Positions 33,434-41,218 of a DNA stretch of 64,000 nt are shown here, piece after piece (within the stretch, counting starts at the first letter, position 1; each line of letters starts with the position of its first letter). The stretch spans positions 62,001-126,000 of the forward strand of contig NZ_SPQT01000010.1 of the NCBI RefSeq assembly GCF_004571025.1, in the 5' to 3' direction. Under the pieces are notes generated by a model, which searched no databases, was not told the DNA's origin, and saw only the letters and a program-made list of their open reading frames with translations. The DNA comes from Bradyrhizobium niftali. Lineage in GTDB: Bacteria > Pseudomonadota > Alphaproteobacteria > Rhizobiales > Xanthobacteraceae. The translations under genes and the position numbers were made by a program.

Positions 33434-34068
33434 GGGCAATCCACCGTGATCTTGTTGGCGAACATCATGCCGAAATTGGTGTTCTCGCCGCTCATGAAGG
33501 TCTGCTCGTTGAGCTTCTGCGCGGTCGCGGTGCCGTCGCTGGGACGGTCGAGCTTCATCTGGCAGCCGGCGGGTGCCCCGACCAGCTTGACCGGATTGTC
33601 CTTGGCCATCTGGAAGTCGATGAAGAAGGAGCGGTCGAACACTTCGAGCACCAGCTGCTTGGGCTTGACCGGGTTCTTCAGCGGCAGCGTGAAGTGCAGG
33701 GTCAGCACCGTATCCTTGTAGTCGAGGAAGTAGTCGACCGGCTCCTGGAATCGCTCCTTCTTGCCGTCCGCTCGCGCGAAGGTGAAGTAGGCATATTCCT
33801 TCAGCGACTCGACATTGGTCTGCGCCAGCGGCCCGAGCTCCTCGCGGGTATAGGCGCCCTTGGTCTTGCTCTCGAGCCCCTGCACCGCATAGGCCGAGAA
33901 CATGTCGTCGAAGGTCCAGGCGTGACGCACGCCGGTGATGCTGCCGTCCGCGGCGTAGAGGAGTTCGCTGGTCGCGGTGATCCAGACATGGGGATGCGCG
34001 CTTGCCACGCCGGCCGCGAGCGTGAGGCCAGCGGCAAGCAGCAGTCCAAACAGGCGGCGCATGCCCAT
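33430..34068 (-). CDS. DUF1007-family exported protein
   Basis: The 212-residue protein has a signal peptide (MGMRRLFGLLLAAGLTLAAG, then VASAHPHVWI). The mature N-terminus, AHPHVWITATSELLYAADGS, is the DUF1007 hallmark and carries two His that would lie at the exposed end after cleavage, a possible metal-binding site. Members are nearly always encoded beside NicO/RcnA-type transporters, as here, and are thought to be periplasmic metal partners, though this is unproven. Its ATG overlaps the stop of the M3 peptidase (TGATG) and its TGA overlaps the NicO start. Confidence 0.88.
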   Translation of the reverse strand: MGMRRLFGLLLAAGLTLAAGVASAHPHVWITATSELLYAADGSITGVRHAWTFDDMFSAYAVQGLESKTKGAYTREELGPLAQTNVESLKEYAYFTFARADGKKERFQEPVDYFLDYKDTVLTLHFTLPLKNPVKPKQLVLEVFDRSFFIDFQMAKDNPVKLVGAPAGCQMKLDRPSDGTATAQKLNEQTFMSGENTNFGMMFANKITVDCP

Positions 34069-36149
34069 CAGGCCGCTTTCGGGGCGTCGAGCAGGCCGCG
34101 GCGGCGGAGCAGTGCGTCGGGCTCCGGCGGACGGCCGCGGAAGGCCTCATAGGCGGCTTCCGGATCGACCGATCCGCCCGAGGAATAGATGTCGTCGTGC
34201 AGGCGTTTTGCGACGGCGGGATCGAAGATGTCGCCGGCCTCCTCGAACGCGCCGAAGGCGTCGGCGTCCATCACCTCCGACCACATGTAGCTGTAATAGC
34301 CGGCGGCATAATGGTCGCCGGTGAAGATGTGACCGAACTGCGTGGGCCGGTGCCGCAGTGCAATCTCCTCCGGCATGCCGATCTTCTCCAGCTCCTTCTT
34401 CTCGAAGGCCCGCACGTCGCCGGCCGCCGCGGCCGGCTGGGTGTGGAATTCGAGATCCACCAGCGCCGAGGAGACGAACTCGACCGTGGCAAAGCCCTGG
34501 TTGAATTTTCGCGCGGCGAGGAAGCGCTGCAGCAGGTCGTCCGGCAGCGGCTCGCCGGTCTGGTAGTGGCGGGCGAATTGCTGGAGCACCTCGGGCCGTT
34601 CCTGCCAGTGCTCGTAGAGCTGCGACGGCAGCTCGACGAAATCGGTGAACACTGATGTGCCCGACAGCGACGGATAGGTCACGTTGGACAGCATGCCGTG
34701 CAGGCCGTGGCCGAATTCGTGAAACAGGGTGCGGGCGTCGTCGGGCGACAGCAGCGAGGGCTCGCCGCCGGCTCCCTTGGCAAAATTACAGATATTGAGA
34801 ACGAGCGGCGCGACGTCGCCGTCGAGCTTCTGCTGGTCGCGCAGCGAGGTCATCCAGGCGCCGGAGCGCTTCGACGGCCGGGCGAAATAGTCGCCATAGA
34901 ACAGCGCCTTGTGCTTGCCGTCCCGCCCCTTCACCTCCCAGACCCGGACGTCCGGGTGCCAGACCGGCACGTCCTTGCGCTCCTCGAAGGTGATGCCGAA
35001 CAGGCGCGTGGCGCAGTCGAAGGCGGCGGCGATCATGTGGTCGAGCGCGAGATACGGCTTGATCGCGGCGTCGTCGAAATTGGCCCGCTGGAGGCGGAGC
35101 TTTTCGGCGTAGAAGCGCCAGTCCCACGGCGCGAGCTTGAAATTGCCGCCCTCGGCCGAGATCAGCGTCTGCATCTCGTCGCGGTCGGCGAGCGCCCGGG
35201 CGCGCGCCGGCTTCCAGACCCGCTCGAGCAGTCCCCGCACCGCTTCCGGCGTCTTGGCCATGGAGTCCTCGAGCCGGTAGGCGGCGTAGGTCGGGTAGCC
35301 GAGCAGGTTCGCGCTCTCCTCACGCAGCTTCAGGATCTCGACGATGGTCGTATTGTTGTCGTTGGCATTGCCGTTGTCGCCGCGCGCAATGAAGGCCTTG
35401 TAGACCTTCTCGCGCAGGTCGCGCCGCGCCGAGCTCTTGAGGAACGACTCGACCGAGGAGCGCGACAGCGTGACGATGGCCTTGCCGGCCATGCCGCGCT
35501 CTTCCGCCGCAGCCTTGGCACTGGCGACGAAGCTCTCCGGCAGGCCCTGGCGATCGGCCTCCCCTAACTCCATGAACCATTCCTGCTCGTCGCCGAGCAG
35601 ATGATGGCTGAAGCCGGTGCCGAGCTGGGCGAGCCTCTCGTTGATCTCGGCCATCCGCGTCTTGGCCTCCTCGGAGAGGCCGGCGCCGGAACGGTGGAAG
35701 CGGGTATAGGTGCGCTCCAGCAGGCGGATCTGTTCGGGCGAAAGACCCAGATTGGCGCGGTTCTCGTGCAGCTGGGCGATGCGACCAAACAGCACGGCGT
35801 TCATCATGATCGGATTCCAGTGCCGCGCCGTCCGCAAGGAAACCTCCTTGTCGATCTCCAGGATGGCCGGGTTGGAATGCGCCGAGACGAGGTCGTAGAA
35901 CACCGCCGCGACCTTGCTCAGCAGCTTGCCGGAGCGCTCCAGCGCCGTGATGGTGTTGGCGAAGTCGGGCGCGGCCGGGTCGTTGGTGATCGCCGCAATC
36001 TCGGCGGAATGGTCGGCGAAGGCCTGCTCGAAGGCCGGGAGGAAGTGCTCCGGCGTGATCTCGTCGAAGGGCGGGGTCGCGAACGGCGTCACCCAGGCCT
36101 TCAGCAGCGGGTTGGTCTCGGCGTCCGTAGTTTGGCGGAGGTCTGACAT
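34068..36149 (-). CDS. M3-family metallopeptidase (oligopeptidase A/peptidyl-dipeptidase Dcp-like)
   Basis: The 693-residue cytoplasmic zinc peptidase has the M3 signature HEFGHGLHGML with zinc ligands H477 and H481, a downstream Glu in FTDFVELPSQLYEHW, and the C-terminal GDHYAAGYYSYMWSEVMDADAF block. Such enzymes cut short peptides, including signal-peptide fragments. Without biochemical data OpdA (PrlC) and Dcp activities cannot be separated; the length fits both. It starts at the ATG 36149 and is the first gene of an operon with DUF1007 and NicO, joined by overlapping stop and start codons. Confidence 0.93.
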   Translation of the reverse strand: MSDLRQTTDAETNPLLKAWVTPFATPPFDEITPEHFLPAFEQAFADHSAEIAAITNDPAAPDFANTITALERSGKLLSKVAAVFYDLVSAHSNPAILEIDKEVSLRTARHWNPIMMNAVLFGRIAQLHENRANLGLSPEQIRLLERTYTRFHRSGAGLSEEAKTRMAEINERLAQLGTGFSHHLLGDEQEWFMELGEADRQGLPESFVASAKAAAEERGMAGKAIVTLSRSSVESFLKSSARRDLREKVYKAFIARGDNGNANDNNTTIVEILKLREESANLLGYPTYAAYRLEDSMAKTPEAVRGLLERVWKPARARALADRDEMQTLISAEGGNFKLAPWDWRFYAEKLRLQRANFDDAAIKPYLALDHMIAAAFDCATRLFGITFEERKDVPVWHPDVRVWEVKGRDGKHKALFYGDYFARPSKRSGAWMTSLRDQQKLDGDVAPLVLNICNFAKGAGGEPSLLSPDDARTLFHEFGHGLHGMLSNVTYPSLSGTSVFTDFVELPSQLYEHWQERPEVLQQFARHYQTGEPLPDDLLQRFLAARKFNQGFATVEFVSSALVDLEFHTQPAAAAGDVRAFEKKELEKIGMPEEIALRHRPTQFGHIFTGDHYAAGYYSYMWSEVMDADAFGAFEEAGDIFDPAVAKRLHDDIYSSGGSVDPEAAYEAFRGRPPEPDALLRRRGLLDAPKAA

Positions 36150-36287
36150 CGCAAGTCCCGGTTTTCGAGCTGGTTTGTTGCGGCCAGCTATAGCACGCGA
36201 TGGGGCTTTTTTGGGCCATTTGGCCTTGCTCCCGCCCGCCTTTTCGGAGAGATTGCGGCCCTCGAAGACTAGGGATCCCTGAGCCCC

Positions 36288-36539
36288 ATGAACGCGCCTT
36301 CCTCCTCCCGCCAGATCGTCTGGCCCAGCGTCATCACCGTCATCAGCGCCGCCATCCTGATCGGCGCGGAGGTGTTCGGCGCGGCCTTTGCCGGCGGCTG
36401 GGCCCTCGCGATCCTGTTCGGTTTAGGCGATCAGGGCGCGCACATCCTCCAGGCCGTGCTGTTCGCTCTCGGTGTGCTGGTGATGACCGCGTTCATCCGC
36501 GCAGCGCAGCGCGTCGAGCCCTTCACCAAGCGCGGCTGA
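36288..36539 (+). CDS. Small two-helix membrane protein of unknown function
   Basis: The 83-residue product is mostly hydrophobic: SVITVISAAILIGAEVFGAA and GGWALAILFGL in the first half, HILQAVLFALGVLVMTAFI in the second, with a basic tail (RAAQRVEPFTKRG). I do not recognise a named family. It is divergent from the M3 peptidase gene and lies 660 bp before ornithine decarboxylase, with the structured leader between. The membrane pattern makes it likely to be real rather than a chance ORF. Confidence 0.65.
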   Translation: MNAPSSSRQIVWPSVITVISAAILIGAEVFGAAFAGGWALAILFGLGDQGAHILQAVLFALGVLVMTAFIRAAQRVEPFTKRG

Positions 36540-36666
36540 CGCTCGCTCGCGCGCGAGAGACACGCGCGCAAGCTTGAAAACTTAACGCACGTTCATCTTC
36601 CGCGTCGTGCGCGCCACACTGCGCAAGCAGATGTTAGGCAATTCTGTTCTCAGCCTAAAAAAATTC

Positions 36667-37000
36667 TTGCGAAGCAGAGTCAAAACGCTTATGTGCGGTC
36701 TTGCCCAATTTCGCACGTGCCTGTGGTCGTGTGTCAGTCGGTAGGTATCCGGACAAGAGGCCGGACAGCCGCCAAGGGGTGAAGAAGCCGAGGGGCTCTT
36801 CGGAAGCGCGGAAGTCGAGAAGACGAAGCGAACCCGAAGCGTCCAGCATCTCTCTCAAAGAGATGCCTTGTCGAAGGTGACTTCGCTCTTTGCAACCGTG
36901 ACTGGCAGCCGGAGGCGAACCGGCGCACCCCGCTCTCAACGGGGGACGCGACTTAAAGCAACGACGGATCGGGCTTTTTTGGTCTCTACCGGCAGTCCAA
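36667..37000 (+). promoter_or_regulatory. Long structured leader RNA upstream of ornithine decarboxylase (speF-leader type)
   Basis: The 661-bp gap before the decarboxylase gene contains a run of hairpins on the plus strand: GAAGA-A-GCC with GGC-TCTTC (near 36781-36804), GCATCTCT/AGAGATGC (36846-36866), CGAAG-GTGA-CTTCG (36872-36885), GCCGG/CCGGC, CCCCG/CGGGG, then a run of six T (36975-36980). A plausible promoter is TTGCGA (36667-36672) with TATGTG 17 bp later. Rfam describes a speF leader motif upstream of alphaproteobacterial ornithine decarboxylases. Position and layout fit that motif, although I could not align it. Control by polyamine or ornithine is inference. Confidence 0.6.
36863..36880 (+). 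CDS. Five-codon leader ORF (MPCRR) in the decarboxylase leader
   Basis: ATG-CCT-TGT-CGA-AGG-TGA encodes MPCRR. Its start codon lies inside the 3' arm of the hairpin 36846-36866, and its last two sense codons and stop fall in the next hairpin (CGAAG-GTGA-CTTCG). Two adjacent Arg codons, one of them the uncommon AGG, just before the stop would suit ribosome-stalling control of an ornithine/arginine-linked gene. Its ribosome binding site is weak (AAAGAG). Translation is not shown. Confidence 0.4.
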   Translation: MPCRR

Positions 37001-37200
37001 CGCCGGCGCGGGCTACTGAAAAGGCTTGTCCTTCATTGCCAGGTGTGCGGGCGGGAAATTCCCAACCAATCCACGGCAGCACAGTCTGGTTTGAGTCTTT
37101 TGGCTTCGTTGCGCCTCCATCGCGCAATCCGGCCAGAGCGCTCTTATCCGACGTCATTTTTTGAACGGATCCCCGTCGCTGGGCCGTTTGGGAGAGTGCT

Positions 37201-38343
37201 ATGACCGAACGTATTCAGGAATTCCTGCGCAACCGCCGCAGCGAGGGCCGGGACACCGAGCCTTGCCTCGTCGTCGACCTCGAGGTCGTGCGCGACAATT
37301 ACCAGACCTTTGCCAAGGCGCTGCCCGACAGCCGCGTGTTCTATGCCGTCAAGGCGAACCCGGCGCCGGAAGTGCTGGCGCTGCTTGCCTCCATGGGCTC
37401 CTGCTTCGACACAGCGACCGTCGCCGAGATCGAGATGGCGCTGGCCGCTGGCGCTACGCCCGACCGCATCTCCTTCGGCAACACGATCAAGAAGGAGCGC
37501 GACATCGCGCGCGCCTTCGCGCTCGGCATTCGGCTGTTCGCGGTCGATTGCGCCGCCGAGGTCGAGAAGATCGCCCGTGCCGCTCCCGGCGCGAAGGTGT
37601 TCTGCCGCATCCTCTATGACTGCGCCGGCGCCGAGTGGCCGCTGTCGCGCAAGTTCGGCTGCGACCCGGAGATGGCTGTCGACGTGCTCGACGTCGCCAA
37701 GCGCCTGGGCCTGGAGCCGTGCGGCATCTCCTTCCATGTCGGCTCGCAGCAGCGCAAGGTGAAGGCGTGGGACCGTGCGCTGGCGATGGCTTCGCAGGTG
37801 TTCCGCGACTGTGCCGAGCGCGGCATCAACCTGTCCATGGTCAACATGGGCGGCGGCTTCCCGACCAAGTACCTGAAGGACGTGCCGCCGGTCGTGACCT
37901 ACGGCCGCTCGATCTTCCGCGCGCTGCGCAAGCACTTCGGCAACCAGATCCCGGAGACCATCATCGAGCCGGGCCGCGGCATGGTGGGCAATGCCGGCAT
38001 CATCGAATCCGAGGTCGTGCTCATCTCGAAGAAGAGCGACGAGGACGAGGTACGCTGGGTCTATCTCGACATCGGCAAGTTCGGCGGTCTCGCCGAGACC
38101 ATGGACGAGTCGATCCGCTACGCCATCCGCACCGCCCATGACGGCGCGGACATGACGCCGTGCGTGCTCGCGGGACCCACCTGCGACAGCGCCGACGTGC
38201 TGTACGAGAAGTCCCCGTATCCGCTCCCCGTCACGCTCGAGATCGGCGACAAGGTGCTGATCGAAGGCACCGGGGCCTATACGTCGACCTACTCGTCGGT
38301 GGCATTCAACGGCATCCCGCCGCTGAAGACGTACCACATCTGA
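37201..38343 (+). CDS. Ornithine decarboxylase, alanine-racemase-fold (type III) PLP enzyme
   Basis: The 380-residue enzyme makes putrescine from ornithine. Motifs are the PLP lysine K51 in FYAVKANP, HVGSQQ, the phosphate-binding MGGGFP, EPGRGMVGN, and C328 in GPTCDSADVL, the active-site cysteine donated to the partner subunit in the dimer. Its small size and sequence match the eukaryotic-like ODC of alphaproteobacteria rather than the large E. coli SpeC. Some relatives also accept lysine. GGGAGAG precedes the ATG at 37201. A long structured leader lies upstream, and homospermidine synthase 1.3 kb downstream would use its product. Confidence 0.93.
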   Translation: MTERIQEFLRNRRSEGRDTEPCLVVDLEVVRDNYQTFAKALPDSRVFYAVKANPAPEVLALLASMGSCFDTATVAEIEMALAAGATPDRISFGNTIKKERDIARAFALGIRLFAVDCAAEVEKIARAAPGAKVFCRILYDCAGAEWPLSRKFGCDPEMAVDVLDVAKRLGLEPCGISFHVGSQQRKVKAWDRALAMASQVFRDCAERGINLSMVNMGGGFPTKYLKDVPPVVTYGRSIFRALRKHFGNQIPETIIEPGRGMVGNAGIIESEVVLISKKSDEDEVRWVYLDIGKFGGLAETMDESIRYAIRTAHDGADMTPCVLAGPTCDSADVLYEKSPYPLPVTLEIGDKVLIEGTGAYTSTYSSVAFNGIPPLKTYHI

Positions 38344-38389
38344 TTTGCCACATCTGACCCGCCTCTCTGTCTGAGGCCTGACGAACCCG

Positions 38390-38409
38390 GGAGCCGGCTT
38401 GCCGGCTCC
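38390..38409 (+). terminator. Hairpin after ornithine decarboxylase
   Basis: GGAGCCGG-CTTG-CCGGCTCC is a perfect 8-bp stem followed only by TCCCTC, so it is a weak or partial terminator. Read-through into the GNAT gene at 38490 is possible. Confidence 0.5.
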
Positions 38410-38489
38410 TCCCTCACATTCCTGATTTCTGACGACGCCTTGGACCGGCGTGCTTCTGGCACGTCGGCTCAAGCGGGGACTGATGCGCC

Positions 38490-39077
38490 ATGACTGCTTT
38501 TCGGAAGCCACAGATCGCCCTCACTTCGAAAGCCGCTCCGTTCGCAATCCGTGCGGAACGTGCCGCCGACGTCGCCGCCCGTGAAGCGCTGCTGGATGCC
38601 AGCTTTGGCGAGAACCGCCATGGCCGCACCTGCCAGCGCCTGCGCGACGGACGTGCACCTGCCGCAGGCCTCGCCCTGTCGGCTGTGCGCGAGGGGACAC
38701 TCGTGGGAACCGTGCGGCTGTGGCACGTCAGCGCCGGAGGCAGGCCCGCTCTGGTCCTCGGACCGCTGGCGGTGGACCCTGCCTGCCGCGAGCTCGGGAT
38801 CGGCGCCGCGCTGATGCAACAAGCGCTGGCCGCCGCCCGGGCGCGCGGGCATGCCGCCGTGATCCTGCTCGGCGACGCCCCCTACTACGCCCGCTTCGGC
38901 TTCTCGGCGGAGAAGACCGGCGCACTGATGCTGCCCGGCCCGTTCGAGCGCGACCGCCTGCTGGCGATCGAATTCCAGGCCGGCGCGCTGGATGGCGTTG
39001 AGGGGATGATCGTCCCGACCGGCGCGGCCCTGCCCAAACGGAGGGTAGTTCGCCCCCTCCAGGCGCACGCGGCCTAA
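38490..39077 (+). CDS. GNAT-family N-acetyltransferase (YhbS-like)
   Basis: The 195-residue protein carries a GNAT fold: FAIRAERAADVAAREALLDA, a central beta strand VLGPLAVDPACRELGIGAAL in which the last part is the acetyl-CoA loop, then GHAAVILLGDAPYYARFGFS, typical of the YhbS group. The acceptor is unknown. Its position between ornithine decarboxylase and RidA/homospermidine synthase invites the idea of polyamine or amino-acid acetylation, but the motif set is not that of SpeG. It starts at the ATG 38490, 146 bp after the decarboxylase. Confidence 0.82.
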   Translation: MTAFRKPQIALTSKAAPFAIRAERAADVAAREALLDASFGENRHGRTCQRLRDGRAPAAGLALSAVREGTLVGTVRLWHVSAGGRPALVLGPLAVDPACRELGIGAALMQQALAAARARGHAAVILLGDAPYYARFGFSAEKTGALMLPGPFERDRLLAIEFQAGALDGVEGMIVPTGAALPKRRVVRPLQAHAA

Positions 39078-39225
39078 GGGATTGCCCTGATGGCGACGAC
39101 CGAAGCCGGATTGAACGGCAACGCCCGGCCGCGCCTGCGCTGAGCTCGATTCCTTTGGGGTTGCGCAGGCCCCGGAAACGCCCTTTAACCCCCGCGAAAC
39201 ACCTCTTTCAGTCGAGGTCCAAACC

Positions 39226-39615
39226 ATGTCCCGTCGCCTGATCTCTACCGGCTCTCCCCTCGAGAAGACCGTCGGCTACAGCCGCGCCGTGATCGACGGC
39301 GATTTCGCCTTCGTTGCGGGAACGACCGGCTATGACTACACGACGATGACGATGCCGGCCGATGTCACGAGCCAGTCACGCAACTGCTTCAAGACCATCG
39401 AGGCCGCCCTGAAGGAGGGCGGATTCGAGATGGCCGATATCGTCCGTGCGACCTACTACGTCACCGACGCCAGCTACATCGATGCCCACTTCGCCGTCTG
39501 CGGCGAGGTTCTCGGTGACATCAGACCGGCTGCGACGTTGCTGGTCGTCACCGCTCTCGCCAAGCCCGAGATGAAGGTCGAGATCGAAGTCACCGCCAAG
39601 CGCCGCAGCGCCTGA
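39226..39615 (+). CDS. RidA/YjgF/UK114-family protein
   Basis: The 129-residue trimeric protein has the family pattern: SPLEKTVGYSRAVIDGDFAF, VAGTTGYDY, CFKTIEAALKEGGFEMADIV, RATYYVTD, PAATLLVVTALAKPEMKVEI. In RidA the conserved Arg in this last region (often PAR) binds the substrate carboxylate; here it reads RPAAT, so it belongs to a divergent Rid subgroup and imine deaminase activity is not assured. It is 46 bp upstream of homospermidine synthase and probably cotranscribed with it, which suggests protection from reactive imines formed in polyamine metabolism. Confidence 0.87.
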   Translation: MSRRLISTGSPLEKTVGYSRAVIDGDFAFVAGTTGYDYTTMTMPADVTSQSRNCFKTIEAALKEGGFEMADIVRATYYVTDASYIDAHFAVCGEVLGDIRPAATLLVVTALAKPEMKVEIEVTAKRRSA

Positions 39616-39661
39616 TCCCCCTCACCCTTTGTTTGCCAGCACGTTCCGGAGAAACCATCCC

Positions 39662-41104
39662 ATGAGTCCCGCCTCGCAGATCTACGCGAAGATCACCGGT
39701 CCCATCGTCATGGTCGGCTTCGGCTCCATCGGCAAAGGCACGCTGCCGCTGATCGAGCGGCATCTCGATTACGACAAGTCGCGCGTCACCGTGATCGATC
39801 CCAAGGACGAGGGCCGCAAGGCGCATTGCGAGAAGCACAATGTCCGCTTCATCCAGAAGGGTGTGACCAAGGACAATTACCGCGAGTTGCTGACCCCGCT
39901 GCTCACCGAAGGCGGCGGCCAGGGCTTTTGCGTCAATCTCTCGGTCGATACCGGCTCGACCGACATCATGGAGCTCTGCAACGAGCTCGGCGCGCTCTAT
40001 ATCGACACCGTCAACGAGCCCTGGCTCGGCTTCTATTTCGATTCGTCGAAGGGCCCGGAAGCGCGCTCCAACTACGCCCTTCGCGAAGTGACGCTGGCCG
40101 CCAAGAAGGCGCGCCCCGCGGGCTCCACGACGGCCGTCTCCTGCTGCGGCGCCAATCCCGGCATGGTGTCCTTCTTCGTCAAGCAGGCGCTGCTCAATGT
40201 CGCCGCCGATCTGAAGCTCAATGCCCCCAAGCCGAAGACCAAGGCCGAATGGGCGGACCTGATGCGGCAGGCCGGCATCAAGGGCATCCACATCGCCGAG
40301 CGCGACACCCAGCGCTCCAAGTCGCCGAAAGAGCCTGATGTCTTCGTCAACACCTGGTCGGTGGAAGGTTTCCTGTCGGAAGGCGTGCAGCCGTCCGAAC
40401 TCGGCTGGGGCACCCATGAAAAATGGATGCCCGAAAATGCGCGGACCCACGAAGCCGGCTGCGGCGCCGCCATCTATCTGATGCAGCCCGGCGCCAATAC
40501 CCGCGTGCGCACCTGGTGCCCGACCCGCGGCGCGCAATATGGCTTCCTCGTCACCCACAACGAGTCGATCTCGATTGCCGATTACTTCACGGTGCGTGAC
40601 GCCTCCGGCACGGCGGTCTATCGGCCGACCTGCCACTATGCCTATCATCCGGCTGACGACGCCGTGCTGTCGCTGCATGAGATGTTCGGCCGCGCCGCGA
40701 AGATGCAGGAAAAGCACCACATCCTCGATGAGAACGAAATCGTCGACGGCATCGACGAACTCGGCGTGCTGCTGTTCGGGCATGACAACAATGCCTACTG
40801 GTACGGCTCGCAGCTCTCGATCGAAGAGACCCGCAAGCTCGCGCCGTATCAGAACGCCACCGGCCTGCAGGTGACCTCCGCCGTGCTCGGCGGCATGGTG
40901 TGGGCGCTGGAAAACCCGAACGAGGGCATCGTCGAAGCCGACGAGATGGATTTCGATCGCCTGCTGGAAATCCAGCTGCCCTATCTCGGCCCGGTGAAGG
41001 GTTTCTACACCGACTGGACGCCGCTGACGGATCGTCCCGGACTGTTTCCGGAAGATATCGACACCAGCGATCCCTGGCAGTTCCGGAATATTCTGGTGCG
41101 TTGA
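39662..41104 (+). CDS. hss: Homospermidine synthase
   Basis: The 480-residue NAD-dependent enzyme condenses two putrescines (or putrescine and spermidine) into homospermidine, the main polyamine of many rhizobia. It starts MSPASQIYAKITG with the Rossmann motif VMVGFGSIGKGTLPLIERHL; other blocks are TVNEPWLGFYFDS, CCGANPGMVSFFVKQALL and the C-terminal GPVKGFYTDWTPLTDRPGLF. The family is that of saccharopine-dehydrogenase-like proteins. The ATG at 39662 is used rather than 39629. The ornithine decarboxylase upstream supplies putrescine, so the two form a short pathway. A strong hairpin terminator follows. Confidence 0.95.
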   Translation: MSPASQIYAKITGPIVMVGFGSIGKGTLPLIERHLDYDKSRVTVIDPKDEGRKAHCEKHNVRFIQKGVTKDNYRELLTPLLTEGGGQGFCVNLSVDTGSTDIMELCNELGALYIDTVNEPWLGFYFDSSKGPEARSNYALREVTLAAKKARPAGSTTAVSCCGANPGMVSFFVKQALLNVAADLKLNAPKPKTKAEWADLMRQAGIKGIHIAERDTQRSKSPKEPDVFVNTWSVEGFLSEGVQPSELGWGTHEKWMPENARTHEAGCGAAIYLMQPGANTRVRTWCPTRGAQYGFLVTHNESISIADYFTVRDASGTAVYRPTCHYAYHPADDAVLSLHEMFGRAAKMQEKHHILDENEIVDGIDELGVLLFGHDNNAYWYGSQLSIEETRKLAPYQNATGLQVTSAVLGGMVWALENPNEGIVEADEMDFDRLLEIQLPYLGPVKGFYTDWTPLTDRPGLFPEDIDTSDPWQFRNILVR

Positions 41105-41129
41105 TCGCGCACCTCGCCTGATCGATCAT

Positions 41130-41160
41130 GATGCCCGGCCTCGCGCCGGGCATCTCGTTT
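41130..41160 (+). terminator. Terminator after homospermidine synthase
   Basis: A 10-bp perfect stem, GATGCCCGGC (41130-41139) with GCCGGGCATC (41145-41154), is followed by TCGTTT. Confidence 0.78.
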
Positions 41161-41169
41161 CACGACCTA

Positions 41170-41218
41170 TTACTTCGCCAGGTTACTTGGCCAGGTTACT
41201 TGGCCAGGTTACTTGGCC
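41170..41218. repeat. 13-bp tandem repeat covering the stop of the acetoacetate decarboxylase gene
   Basis: The unit CCAGGTTACTTGG occurs three times in a row (41178-41216), preceded by a partial copy TTACTTCG. On the minus strand each unit contributes an AAGTAA, so the true stop and three further copies of it lie in succession, each shifted by one base in frame. Confidence 0.88.

Noticed and set aside
32321..34150. A 609-codon minus-strand frame that could be one fused protein
   Set aside because: Its N-terminal part overlaps the DUF1007 gene in another frame and looks like shadow sequence. Only the part from 33433 has NicO motifs, so two genes are called.
36655..36939. A 94-codon minus-strand ORF in the same leader
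   Set aside because: Antisense to the hairpin array, with no ribosome binding site or recognisable motif.
36868..37164. A 98-codon plus-strand ORF within the ornithine decarboxylase leader
   Set aside because: It begins at a TTG without a binding site, runs through several hairpins and has no domain or coding signature. The structured RNA explains the region better.
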